A stretch of DNA of 64,000 nucleotides, taken from positions 1-64,000 of the forward strand of contig NZ_JAUSTY010000016.1 in assembly GCF_030813115.1 (NCBI RefSeq), given 5' to 3'. Below the pieces are notes generated by a model that made no database searches, was not told the origin of the DNA, and worked only from the letters and a program-made list of their open reading frames with translations. This document shows, piece after piece, positions 8,126-15,826 of the stretch (positions are counted from its first letter, which is position 1; every line of letters starts with the position of its first letter). The DNA comes from Bacillus horti. GTDB taxonomy: Bacteria > Bacillota > Bacilli > Caldalkalibacillales > JCM-10596. A program made the position numbers and the translations under genes.

Positions 8126-8854
8126 TCAATTTAAAAATAGAAGAGAAAGAATCAAAAATTGAACTACACCAATAATTTCTATGATCCCGGCCCTGGATGG
8201 TTTCATAGGCTTACCACCATATACGAAAGCTTTTATTGTGCTGAAAATATAGGGGACGACCATTCCTAAAAACCCAATGAGGATAGGTACAAGTAAAATA
8301 CCGATATGATAGATTTTGGAATAGATGTGCCAGCGCTTATTTTCTCTTTCTCGAAATAGTGTCTTAACAAAAAAGGCACTCCCCATAAAATGCATAAAGC
8401 TAAACAAGACTAATACAACCATTGTCTTATCCCAGCCACCTCCACCTACTAAATAAGCGGCCGCAGCCCCTAATGAAAAGATGAGGATTGCACTACAATC
8501 ATTAATAAGGGATCTTTCTTTTCTACGAATGACATACGCAATATTAATAGAAAACAAAAAAATAAATACTGGGGCAAAATAAAAAAGCTCAGGAAATTGA
8601 ACAAGAGGTACAATAATACATAACGCAGCAACAGAACCATATGCCATGGCCCACTTAATTAAGCTTTTACGACTTGATTTTCTTTTTACCGCCTGAAGTA
8701 GTGGATACGTAGCCAAGTAAAGAAAAAACCAAGCTAAAAACAGAGGTATATGAACCCACCACGGATTAATTACAAACATCCCCAGTAAAAAAGGAACACT
8801 CACCATAGCCCAGCCACCATGCTCATGAGGTATGACCAATCTCTGCTTTTTCAT
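8126..8854 (-). CDS. ywiC: YwiC-like membrane protein
   Basis: Protein of 242 residues with seven or eight hydrophobic helices. The N-terminal PHEHGGW motif (residues 9-15) is diagnostic of the YwiC-like family. The biochemical role is unknown. In Bacillus subtilis ywiC lies next to narK-fnr and narGHJI; here it lies directly upstream of a different type of nitrate reductase, so the association with nitrate respiration is kept although the enzyme differs. GAGGT lies seven bases before the ATG. It has its own FNR-type box at 8917-8932. About 120 bases separate it from the next promoter and hold no clear terminator. Confidence 0.88.
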   Translation of the reverse strand: MKKQRLVIPHEHGGWAMVSVPFLLGMFVINPWWVHIPLFLAWFFLYLATYPLLQAVKRKSSRKSLIKWAMAYGSVAALCIIVPLVQFPELFYFAPVFIFLFSINIAYVIRRKERSLINDCSAILIFSLGAAAAYLVGGGGWDKTMVVLVLFSFMHFMGSAFFVKTLFRERENKRWHIYSKIYHIGILLVPILIGFLGMVVPYIFSTIKAFVYGGKPMKPSRAGIIEIIGVVQFLILSLLFLN

Positions 8855-8889
8855 AGCTCGACCTCATTTCTATTTTATTTGTCAGCCCT

Positions 8890-8932
8890 ATGGTAATAAA
8901 AAGAAAAAAGGGGAACTGTGAGCCCCATCACA
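8890..8932 (-). promoter_or_regulatory. Perfect FNR-type box and promoter of the ywiC-like gene
   Basis: The sequence TGTGA-GCCCCA-TCACA at 8917-8932 has both half-sites perfect. A TACCAT -10-like hexamer (minus strand, 8890-8895) puts transcription start near 8883, which centres the box at -41.5. It is about 70 bases before the start codon of the ywiC-like gene, the same geometry as at the nitrate operon promoter. Confidence 0.8.
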
Positions 8933-8939
8933 TTTCTGC

Positions 8940-8957
8940 ATCACGCAAGAGCGTGAT
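8940..8957. repeat. Perfect 7-bp inverted repeat
   Basis: ATCACGC-AAGA-GCGTGAT lies just upstream of the FNR-type box and about 85 bases before the tetR gene on the other strand. There is no T-tract, so it is not a terminator. It could be an operator for either divergent gene. It does not resemble the GACCG operator found at 9733-9759. Confidence 0.4.
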
Positions 8958-9041
8958 TCATTAGATGTTCACAAACCATAGCTTCTTGATTTTCTACTGT
9001 GCTAAGCTATACTAGGGGAAATACTAGTCGGAGGAATGAAA

Positions 9042-9632
9042 ATGGTTAAAAAAGATGAAATAAAGGATAAAATCATTGATATTTCATTACGCCTTTTTAA
9101 TACAAAAGGAATTAACGGAACATCAATTCAAGATATTATGACAGCTACAGACTTACCTAAAGGGGCCATTTATCGCCGATTTAAAAATAAGGATGAAATT
9201 GTACTTGCTTCATTTCAAAAGGGTGGCGAAATTATTTGGGGGCAAATGCTACATGCAGTAAAAAAAGCAGACACAGCTATAGATAAACTTATTGCCGTAT
9301 CTGAAATTTATCAGGATGCCGTGCACAACCCACCAATTGAAGGTGGCTGTCCATTATTAAATGTCGCCATTGAAAGTGACGGTACATTTCCAGAGCTACA
9401 AAAAAAAGCAGCTGAGGGTTATCAAGAAACCGTTGCTTTTGTCCAAACCATTATTGAAGAAGGAAAACAAAATAAAGAATTTCGTCAAGATGTTGACTCC
9501 CAGTCGCTAGCCTCTTTTATCGTCTTCTCCATGGAGGGAGCCATAATGGCTAGTCGTCTATCCTCTGATAATATCCATGTTCAACATAATATTAGTCACA
9601 TGAAACAGCTCCTTACGCACTACTCTGATTAA
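9042..9632 (+). CDS. TetR/AcrR family transcriptional regulator
   Basis: Protein of 196 residues. The N-terminal TetR helix-turn-helix spans about residues 8-54 ([22 protein letters not shown]...[15 protein letters not shown]). The C-terminal ligand domain includes [11 protein letters not shown], common in LmrA/YxaF-like members that sense small organic molecules. I use the ATG at 9042, seven bases after GGAGG; the ATG at 9036 is too close to it. The next gene on the same strand has a strong promoter overlaid by a palindrome of the GACCG-n-CGGTC type, so this protein is probably its repressor. The ligand is unknown. Confidence 0.92.
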   Translation: MVKKDEIKDKIIDISLRLFNTKGINGTSIQDIMTATDLPKGAIYRRFKNKDEIVLASFQKGGEIIWGQMLHAVKKADTAIDKLIAVSEIYQDAVHNPPIEGGCPLLNVAIESDGTFPELQKKAAEGYQETVAFVQTIIEEGKQNKEFRQDVDSQSLASFIVFSMEGAIMASRLSSDNIHVQHNISHMKQLLTHYSD

Positions 9633-9693
9633 GAATTTTATTTGATAATGCTCGCTAGCTAATCGTACGTCACTTTTTCTTCAAATATTGTTA

Positions 9694-9722
9694 TTGAACA
9701 CTACGTATCCTTACCCTATAAT
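9694..9722 (+). promoter_or_regulatory. Sigma-A promoter of the DUF2306 gene
   Basis: TTGAAC at 9694-9699, a 17-base spacer and a perfect TATAAT at 9717-9722. Transcription would start near 9730, just before the operator palindrome at 9733-9759. The transcript would carry a leader of about 115 bases. Confidence 0.8.
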
Positions 9723-9732
9723 AAAAATAGAA

Positions 9733-9759
9733 ATTCAGACCGAACCGTCCGGTCTGAAT
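9733..9759. promoter_or_regulatory. TetR-type operator palindrome
   Basis: A 27-base near-perfect palindrome with 12 of 13 half-site positions matching (ATTCAGACCG at one end, CGGTCTGAAT at the other). It covers the predicted transcript start of the DUF2306 gene, a standard place for repression. GACCG/CGGTC half-sites are typical of LmrA-like TetR regulators. The likely binder is the TetR protein at 9042-9632. Confidence 0.8.
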
Positions 9760-9846
9760 AAATTAAAATGTTTCATTACGTTTCGCCTTTCAATCTCACA
9801 TTTACCTAAGTAAAACTATATTGATCAAATTATAAGGAGATTCTTG

Positions 9847-10464
9847 ATGAAAAGAAAATTATTGATTTCCGCTCTACTATTCATAGCTATGATGTGGGTT
9901 ATGCATACCCTTTCGAAGAATTTTATGGTTGATCCATCCTTTACTTCTTTTTTAGCCAATAAGGACGTTGCTCTTTCTAATCAATCCTTATGGACACTAA
10001 TGATTCAGATTCATATTGGCCTAGCTATCATTGCCTTAATCACAGGACCACTAGGGTTAATAAAACGCTTGCGAATCAAAAATCTTACCTTTCATAAATG
10101 GAATGGCAGACTCTATGTCCTTTCTATTGTACTAAATTTTATACCAGGAGTTTATGTAGCATTCTTTGCCTCTGGCGGGTTACCTAGTACTATTGGCTTT
10201 TTAGTGTTAAATACTCTTTGGTTGGTCACTACACTTAGAGCATACATAGCCATTAGAGCTAAAAAGGTGGAGGAGCACGTTACTTGGATAATTAGGAGCT
10301 TCTTTCTTTCCTTCGCTAATATGACGATCTACATCATTCTTGCCATCACTCATCATGGCTTCGACCTTGCGTACGGATTATCTTATACGATAGCCGTATG
10401 GCTTTGCTGGATGATCAATTTACTGTTAGCAGAATGGCTGATCCGACGAAAAATAATGATTTGA
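9847..10464 (+). CDS. DUF2306 family membrane protein
   Basis: Protein of 205 residues with about six hydrophobic helices. Histidines occur at helix edges (QIHIGLA near 56, FHKWNGRLY near 81, THHGFD near 177), as usual in the DUF2306 family, whose function is not known. The ATG at 9847 has AAGGAGA seven bases upstream; a TTG one codon earlier is less likely. It is a single-gene unit with its own promoter, operator and terminator, next to a TetR gene. Such pairing often means that the gene is induced by a toxic compound, but this is inference. Confidence 0.82.
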   Translation: MKRKLLISALLFIAMMWVMHTLSKNFMVDPSFTSFLANKDVALSNQSLWTLMIQIHIGLAIIALITGPLGLIKRLRIKNLTFHKWNGRLYVLSIVLNFIPGVYVAFFASGGLPSTIGFLVLNTLWLVTTLRAYIAIRAKKVEEHVTWIIRSFFLSFANMTIYIILAITHHGFDLAYGLSYTIAVWLCWMINLLLAEWLIRRKIMI

Positions 10465-10470
10465 TGAACA

Positions 10471-10511
10471 AAAAGGCTGTCCAAAGTCAGTTGACTTCAT
10501 GACAGCCTTTT
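10471..10511. terminator. Bidirectional terminator between convergent genes
   Basis: Inverted repeat AAAAGGCTGTC / GACAGCCTTTT, 11 bp of stem, 19-base loop, with A and T tracts at the ends so that it works in both directions. It separates the DUF2306 gene (plus) from the GNAT gene (minus). Confidence 0.9.
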
Positions 10512-10524
10512 ATATGTAGAAATA

Positions 10525-11040
10525 TTATTGCAAGCTTTTAACTAAATAGATAAGCAATTCATCATCCACCATAACCGTTTTACCTGGTTCAATGGTTTGA
10601 TTATTGGATACCGCTCCTTTACCATCTAACACATAGCCTCGCTTACCATACATTAATTGGGCTGGCCCGTAATCTTTGTATAGTCCAACTCCTAATCCAA
10701 TAGTTTTAGAAGTGGTCGCTGCTTTACTTTCTAGCTCATCAAATAGTAACGAAGCAATATTTTTCCTTCTATACTTTGGAAACACACATAGGTCATTAAT
10801 TTCTGGTATTTTTTCATGTTGGAAATAGTGATACTTAGATTCATAAAGCAAATGACAACATCCTGCAACTTTCCCATCATAATAGGCTATCAATGTCACT
10901 CTTTTGCCCTCTTCGTTTTCCCTCAGGCACTTACCATAGTAGTTATCTTCCCTATACATGTTGTGTTTCGCAAATTCCTGTTCTAGTAATGATGCCTCTT
11001 CTAAATGTCTAAGTTGTTTAATCTCTATTTTATTTATCAT
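10525..11040 (-). CDS. GNAT family N-acetyltransferase
   Basis: Protein of 171 residues. The acetyl-CoA binding motif A is visible as INDLCVFPKYRRKNIASLL near residues 81-99 (the usual R-x-x-G/N-x-A pattern), followed by LGVGLYKDYGPAQLMYGKRGY, typical of motif B. Transfers an acetyl group from acetyl-CoA to an amine; the acceptor cannot be read from the sequence. It is followed by a bidirectional terminator and lies about 50 bases from the metallophosphatase gene on the same strand. Confidence 0.88.
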   Translation of the reverse strand: MINKIEIKQLRHLEEASLLEQEFAKHNMYREDNYYGKCLRENEEGKRVTLIAYYDGKVAGCCHLLYESKYHYFQHEKIPEINDLCVFPKYRRKNIASLLFDELESKAATTSKTIGLGVGLYKDYGPAQLMYGKRGYVLDGKGAVSNNQTIEPGKTVMVDDELLIYLVKSLQ

Positions 11041-11089
11041 AAATGATAATCACCCTTATATATTAACTCTATTTTTTAATTAATGAGTG

Positions 11090-11896
11090 TTATAGATCAA
11101 TAAAGGTAGCCACTCTATCTAATTCCTCTACCATAGAATTACCTTCCCAGTCAGTTACTAAGCCAAATGGTTGGCATATTATTTTCTTTCCTCTATAATC
11201 CACTATCCCATAACGTTGATGAGTATGTCCGAAAATAACATATTCGATATTCTTATAGTTATCCAATAATTCTCCAATTCTCTCACTACCCATATACGCA
11301 TTGCAAAAATTCAACTCTTCATTATCAGTGTGCCAGGTGATAAAATCTTTGTACGGGATAAAATGATTAATAAAAATAACTCTATCGCTTCTATGATTAT
11401 CAAGTTGATGCTGCCACTGGTTCAGCATTTTATCCACCACTTCTTTATCATCCATTTCCCAGCGAGCATATATGGAGTCCTTCCGAAGATGCTTTTTTTG
11501 TTCTTTGAAGTGATTCATTGTTACATGACTGTATCCAAGCGAATAATCATACCAGCCCATACCACCAATCATTGTATAGTCACCAATTTTGATAGGACTG
11601 CTAATGCAACTCTCATTTTCATTCATTGAGTGATAGGCTTCCCACGAACTATTTGCTTCTTTAGGAACCCAAACATCATGATTACCTGCAATGAAATAAA
11701 CAGCTCTTCTTGTAGTTTCTTTAATTTCTTCAATTAATTTCAGTGCTGCTGTGGCATCACCGGCTAAATCACCGGCTAAAATAAGGACGTCGTATATTTG
11801 TCTGTTTAACCATTTCAAGTAATCTGATTTCACATTTCCATTTAAAATTTCTTTATTGATGTCAAGATGTAAGTCCGACATGATAAGTGCTCTCAT
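11090..11896 (-). CDS. Calcineurin-like metallophosphoesterase
   Basis: Protein of 268 residues with the complete set of metal-binding blocks: DLHLD (8-12), LAGDLAGD (about 40-47), AGNHDVW (about 70-76), a central INHFIP and the final GHTHQRYG. A two-metal phosphoesterase of broad type; substrates of relatives range from nucleotides to phosphodiesters, so no substrate is claimed. GGGAGG lies upstream of the ATG. Cytoplasmic, with no signal peptide. Its position by the GNAT gene gives no clear functional link. Confidence 0.9.
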   Translation of the reverse strand: MRALIMSDLHLDINKEILNGNVKSDYLKWLNRQIYDVLILAGDLAGDATAALKLIEEIKETTRRAVYFIAGNHDVWVPKEANSSWEAYHSMNENESCISSPIKIGDYTMIGGMGWYDYSLGYSHVTMNHFKEQKKHLRKDSIYARWEMDDKEVVDKMLNQWQHQLDNHRSDRVIFINHFIPYKDFITWHTDNEELNFCNAYMGSERIGELLDNYKNIEYVIFGHTHQRYGIVDYRGKKIICQPFGLVTDWEGNSMVEELDRVATFIDL

Positions 11897-12003
11897 TGGT
11901 ATCGCCTCCCTGTTGTGTTCAGTATAAGGAAGAACGATAGATAAAAAAAATATTTGTTTTTTAGCAATAGATAAATTTTATTTATACTTTCCTAACAGAA
12001 GCT

Positions 12004-12891
12004 TTAATTTGTTAATTCTTCTTTTACCATGGTAATGAAGTTTTTGACCATTGGAGAATTCGGATCGTTTTTCCTCATACACAGACTTATTGGTTGCTCT
12101 AGATGCATGTTTTGAATACTCACTTTTTCAATTTGCCCACTTTCTAGCAAATCTTTTACGGCAAACTCTGATACAAGGGCTACACCATACCCAGCTTTAA
12201 CCGCCTCAATCGATTCGCTCAAGCCTTCTATTTCTATCCCCATTTTAGGTTCTTGAATAGATTCACGTTCACACAAGGATACCAGCTTTTTTCTTGTAGC
12301 ACTTCCCTTCTCTCGAAAGACAAACGGCTCTTTCATCACAGTAGCAAGTGAGACAGATCTTCCTCCAAGATGATGCCCCCTTGAAACAATGAAAATGAGT
12401 GTATCTCTAATTAAGGGAATCACGTCTACTTTCTCTTCATATACTTCACTGCAGACAAAAGCTATGTCAACCGAATAATCTAGCAATTGGCTCATAGCTA
12501 CTTGAGAGCTTCCCTTAAACATTTGCACGTTAATCATGGGGTACTTTTTTTTGTACTGAGCCAGCCAACGAGGTAGAATTTTCATAGAAGGTAACTGAGT
12601 TGAACAAACTCTCAGGCTTCCCTGATGTCCAGTCAGGATCTCACCCATCTTTTTTTCAATCTCTGCTTCTAGCGAAAACAGTCGTTTGGATTCTACCGCT
12701 AGTGTTTCACCTGCCTCGGTTAATTGAATGTTGCGTCCATTTAATGTAACCAGCTTTAAAGCTAATTCCTTTTCCAGATTTCTTAGCTGAGCTGTGACAG
12801 CAGGCTGACTAAGTAGTAAATTTTCTGCTGATCTTGTTACACTTCCTGTTTTGGCTACTTCTGTAAAGATACGTAGAGCATGTAAATTCAA
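12004..12891 (-). CDS. LysR family transcriptional regulator
   Basis: Protein of 295 residues. The winged helix lies in the first 60 residues (LHALRIFTEVAKTGSVTRSAENLLLSQ), followed by the two-lobe co-inducer domain. I favour the TTG at 12891, with GGGGGA six bases upstream, giving the usual MNLHALRIF start; an ATG at 12909 lacks a site. Upstream and divergent there is a sigma-A-like promoter (12943-12971) that now drives only a 42-codon frame, so the original target gene may have been lost. The acetamidase/formamidase gene lies just beyond on the same strand as this gene, so it is not the classic divergent partner. Confidence 0.9.
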   Translation of the reverse strand: MNLHALRIFTEVAKTGSVTRSAENLLLSQPAVTAQLRNLEKELALKLVTLNGRNIQLTEAGETLAVESKRLFSLEAEIEKKMGEILTGHQGSLRVCSTQLPSMKILPRWLAQYKKKYPMINVQMFKGSSQVAMSQLLDYSVDIAFVCSEVYEEKVDVIPLIRDTLIFIVSRGHHLGGRSVSLATVMKEPFVFREKGSATRKKLVSLCERESIQEPKMGIEIEGLSESIEAVKAGYGVALVSEFAVKDLLESGQIEKVSIQNMHLEQPISLCMRKNDPNSPMVKNFITMVKEELTN

Positions 12892-12942
12892 GTATAATCC
12901 CCCATCCATAAATTATATTTATTGATTTCTAATTATTATTTA

Positions 12943-12971
12943 TTGGAATTTATATATTAGATGTCTATATT
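12943..12971 (+). promoter_or_regulatory. Sigma-A-like promoter divergent from lysR
   Basis: TTGGAA at 12943-12948, a 17-base spacer and TATATT at 12966-12971, on the plus strand, pointing away from the lysR gene. It leads to GGGGG and an ATG at 13019. Divergent promoters beside lysR genes are usually the regulated target. Confidence 0.5.
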
Positions 12972-13018
12972 CTATATATGAATGATTCATTAGTAAAGGA
13001 ATCTTTCGGGGGATGAGT

Positions 13019-13147
13019 ATGTGCCATAGGTTGAAGGATTTATTAAGTCTCCCTTACCATAGATCAACTGTGGTGGTCATGTATTGTCACTTAAGTGCAT
13101 CATGGGGTAATAAGGCATGTACTCCTTTTACTCCATTCACGATTTGA
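13019..13147 (+). pseudogene. Possible remnant of a gene divergent from lysR
   Basis: A frame of 42 codons with a good ribosome site (GGGGG six bases before ATG) and a promoter upstream. The first 20 residues (RLKDLLSLPYHRSTVVV) recall the start of PucR-type regulators, which open with a DLLxLP...VV pattern. After that the frame runs antisense into the end of the acetamidase gene and loses any meaning. It could be the stump of a deleted gene, or chance. Low confidence. Confidence 0.25.
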
Positions 13148-14022
13148 GTAATTCTAAGATCAATAACAGAGCTACCTAAAGCCATCGCTTCAACACGGTT
13201 CAAGCCGTACAATTCCCCCAAAAGAGTTAACATTCCATCTAATGCCTGAACTGTCGCCTCATTTAAATCTTCAGCAAAACCGAACGTTATCCACCCAGCC
13301 GGTGTATAGGCACGAGGCTTAGTGAGTTCTATATCATCTCGAACAGTCAATGTTAGTTCAGCTTCTTCCATTGGACACTCTATGGCTTGACCGCAAACTT
13401 CGCCATCACCTTGAGTAGCATGTCCATCTCCTACTGAAAAATAAGCACCGTCAATTGAAATTGGAAGATACAATTTACTTCCGACAATAAGCTCTTTACA
13501 GTCTATATTTCCTCCACAAAATCTAGGTGGGGAAGTTGAATGGATACCCGTTTCTTCTGGAGGCATACCTAGCACTCCTAAAAAAGGATTTAATGTAACG
13601 GTGAAGCTTCTACCATTAATATCGCATATTCCTTGATTAGCAGTATGATCTAGCTTCCAGTCTAGGGTTATTTCCTTAAATTCAGTCAAATGAAGCATTT
13701 GGTTTTGCCAATTAGGATACTGTCCAGCTGATGTCCAGCCATATGATCCCGTCTTGAGGTGTTTTATTTCAACTTCTAATGTCATTCCTTTTTTAGCACT
13801 TGGAATATAGATTGGGCCAATTAAAGCATGTCCATTATCTATATCAGCTCTTCTTGTAAAGGGTCTTGTTCTCTCCTTATAAGACCCTCCGTTTCCCCAA
13901 CCAGCATCCAACGTTTTAAAACGTATCGTATCCCCTGATTCAATAGACAGTATAGGCTTAATCTCAGCAGTAAATGAACCTATAACAGATTCCCTAGTTA
14001 GTTCAATATGATGAGTTGTCAT
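13087..14022 (-). CDS. Acetamidase/formamidase family protein
   Basis: Protein of 311 residues of the FmdA/AmdA family, which hydrolyse small amides to ammonia and acid. The family segments DNGHALIGPIYI (about 67-78), PPRFCGGNIDCKEL (about 165-178) and SVGDGHATQGDGEVCGQAIEC (in short pieces, about 196-216) are all present; the last holds the metal and substrate residues of the family. I place the start at the ATG at 14022, six bases after GAGGAGG, and not at the TTG at 14037. The length is normal for the short bacterial forms. The substrate is not determined. Confidence 0.92.
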   Translation of the reverse strand: MTTHHIELTRESVIGSFTAEIKPILSIESGDTIRFKTLDAGWGNGGSYKERTRPFTRRADIDNGHALIGPIYIPSAKKGMTLEVEIKHLKTGSYGWTSAGQYPNWQNQMLHLTEFKEITLDWKLDHTANQGICDINGRSFTVTLNPFLGVLGMPPEETGIHSTSPPRFCGGNIDCKELIVGSKLYLPISIDGAYFSVGDGHATQGDGEVCGQAIECPMEEAELTLTVRDDIELTKPRAYTPAGWITFGFAEDLNEATVQALDGMLTLLGELYGLNRVEAMALGSSVIDLRITQIVNGVKGVHALLPHDALK

Positions 14023-14141
14023 TGCAATCCTCCTCAAGATATTTTTTATTCCTTACACCTTTGGAACAAATATATTCCTCAGACAAAAAACTAAATAAAA
14101 CCTCCTTCGAGCTTAAAGAGTTACTATATGGAATTCGCCTT

Positions 14142-14660
14142 CTATTTTGATTTAAGCTTTAGTTGCTTCAAAAAGGCAGTAACTTCAGCAGGTCTTTGGA
14201 AAATAATAACGTTCTTTTCACTACTATATTTCTCTAGCTTATCTAAGATGGCTGGACGTTTATCCCTTCTAAAATTCCAAATCCACTTTAAAAATTCCAA
14301 GTCTAGCTTTTCCGGACAGCCTACAGTCATATCTGGCCTAGTTTTTCCGTGATACTTCACCCGTCGCTTTATAACACGATATATGGTCAACCATCGAGGG
14401 AAGTCAAAGAAAATGATTGTATCTGCAGCTTCCATTCTTATGTCCATCGTTCGTCCGTAATTTCCGTCAATGATCCATTCATCAAGTTGAGACAGCTCAG
14501 CTTGAATTTCATCCCATTCGATATCCTCAGTTGGAACCCAATCCGGCTTCCAAAATAAAGAATCCAAATGGTAGACTGGAAGCGTTGTAACCTCTCCTAG
14601 CCTCCGTGATAAAGTAGATTTACCAGATCCTCCTGAACCAATTAACATCACTTTTTTCAA
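14142..14660 (-). CDS. P-loop kinase-like protein (FlaR / topology modulation family)
   Basis: Protein of 172 residues. Walker A is GSGGSGKST at 8-16. The pattern LDSLFWKPDWVPT and DGNYGRTMDIR is characteristic of the family annotated as DNA topology modulation protein FlaR, which looks like a small nucleotide or adenylate-kinase-type phosphotransferase. The true substrate is not known. Cytoplasmic, single gene; about 280 bases upstream separate it from a divergent lysR gene and hold only AT-rich promoter-like DNA. Confidence 0.85.
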   Translation of the reverse strand: MKKVMLIGSGGSGKSTLSRRLGEVTTLPVYHLDSLFWKPDWVPTEDIEWDEIQAELSQLDEWIIDGNYGRTMDIRMEAADTIIFFDFPRWLTIYRVIKRRVKYHGKTRPDMTVGCPEKLDLEFLKWIWNFRRDKRPAILDKLEKYSSEKNVIIFQRPAEVTAFLKQLKLKSK

Positions 14661-14938
14661 GATATATGCTCTCCTTCTGCTTGATTCTTGCTCTGACGCT
14701 TGACCATTCTACTAAATTTTCAATTAATTAACAAGAGTTATTATTCATTTAACTCCGTAAATTACTGTATATTCTCTTCATGCGTGTTTCCTGTAACCCA
14801 TAATGCATTAAATACCATGGAATAGCATCATTTTACAAGTGAAATTCTTTATTATAAACTGAATTCATAATCTACTAATTGTAATTCAACGTGAATTCTA
14901 TATTCTATTAATGGATCAAAGAAATGGGGAACATTATC

Positions 14939-15826
14939 ATGGATTTAAAATGGATCAGAAGCTTTGTAACGGCAGCTAAGTATCAGAACTTTCGCCAAGC
15001 AGCAGAGCAGTTGTACCTAGCTCAACCAACCATTTCTGTACACATCCAACATTTAGAGGAAGCGATCGGTTCTCCATTATTTGAACGAACGGGTAGAAAT
15101 GTTATTCTTACCCCTACAGGGAAACGGTTTTTGCCTTATGCCGAGCAGCTTCTAGCAACATATGAAAGTGGTATTCAAGATATAGAAGGCTATAGACAAG
15201 GCTACCATCGTAAGCTGTCATTGGCTGTTTCACCGCTAATTGCTGCATCTGTCTTACCTTCCATTCTTCGGCGCTTTGTAGAACAGTACCCTACAATTGA
15301 AGTCCAGGTTCATGTCCGTGAATCGAAAGATATTGCTGACGACGTTTTTAATGGAGCTGTGGATTTAGGGCTTTCGAGAATGCAAGCCAAAGGAGCGCAG
15401 CTTCAAAGTATTCTTTTATATGAAGATCCTGTTATATTAGTAGCTGGTTACGATGGTGGGGAGTTGGAAGGAACACCACCTCTAGATGCTGATCAGCTTT
15501 TATCAGCAAGTTTGATGCTGACTTATCATCATCCTGAGTATTGGGATGGATTGCTCCTACAAATTAAAAAAACATACCCTAGGTTAAGGACTATGATTGT
15601 CTCACAAGTACACATAGCTAAAAGATTTATAGAAGAGGGACTTGGGATCTCATTCCTGCCACGATCAACGGTTAAAAGAGAGCTTTTAGAAGGAAGATTA
15701 TTAGAGGTTGATTTCAAGCTGTTTGCCCCTCCAGTGGCAGCTACCTACTGGATTCAGAAATATGAAACTGAGGAGATCGCAACATTCAAATCCTTTTTAG
15801 CATACTACTATCCTTCTATTCTATAA
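14939..15826 (+). CDS. LysR family transcriptional regulator (CitR-like)
   Basis: Protein of 295 residues beginning MDLKWIRSFVTAAKYQNFRQAAEQLYLAQPT, the LysR helix-turn-helix, followed by a co-inducer domain. GGGGA lies eight bases before the chosen ATG at 14939; the ATG at 14924 has no site. The 5' region contains two TGAATTC repeats in AT-rich sequence, possible operator half-sites. It resembles CitR-type regulators, but no citrate synthase gene is near. The last six bases overlap the end of the convergent MerR-methyltransferase gene. Confidence 0.88.
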   Translation: MDLKWIRSFVTAAKYQNFRQAAEQLYLAQPTISVHIQHLEEAIGSPLFERTGRNVILTPTGKRFLPYAEQLLATYESGIQDIEGYRQGYHRKLSLAVSPLIAASVLPSILRRFVEQYPTIEVQVHVRESKDIADDVFNGAVDLGLSRMQAKGAQLQSILLYEDPVILVAGYDGGELEGTPPLDADQLLSASLMLTYHHPEYWDGLLLQIKKTYPRLRTMIVSQVHIAKRFIEEGLGISFLPRSTVKRELLEGRLLEVDFKLFAPPVAATYWIQKYETEEIATFKSFLAYYYPSIL

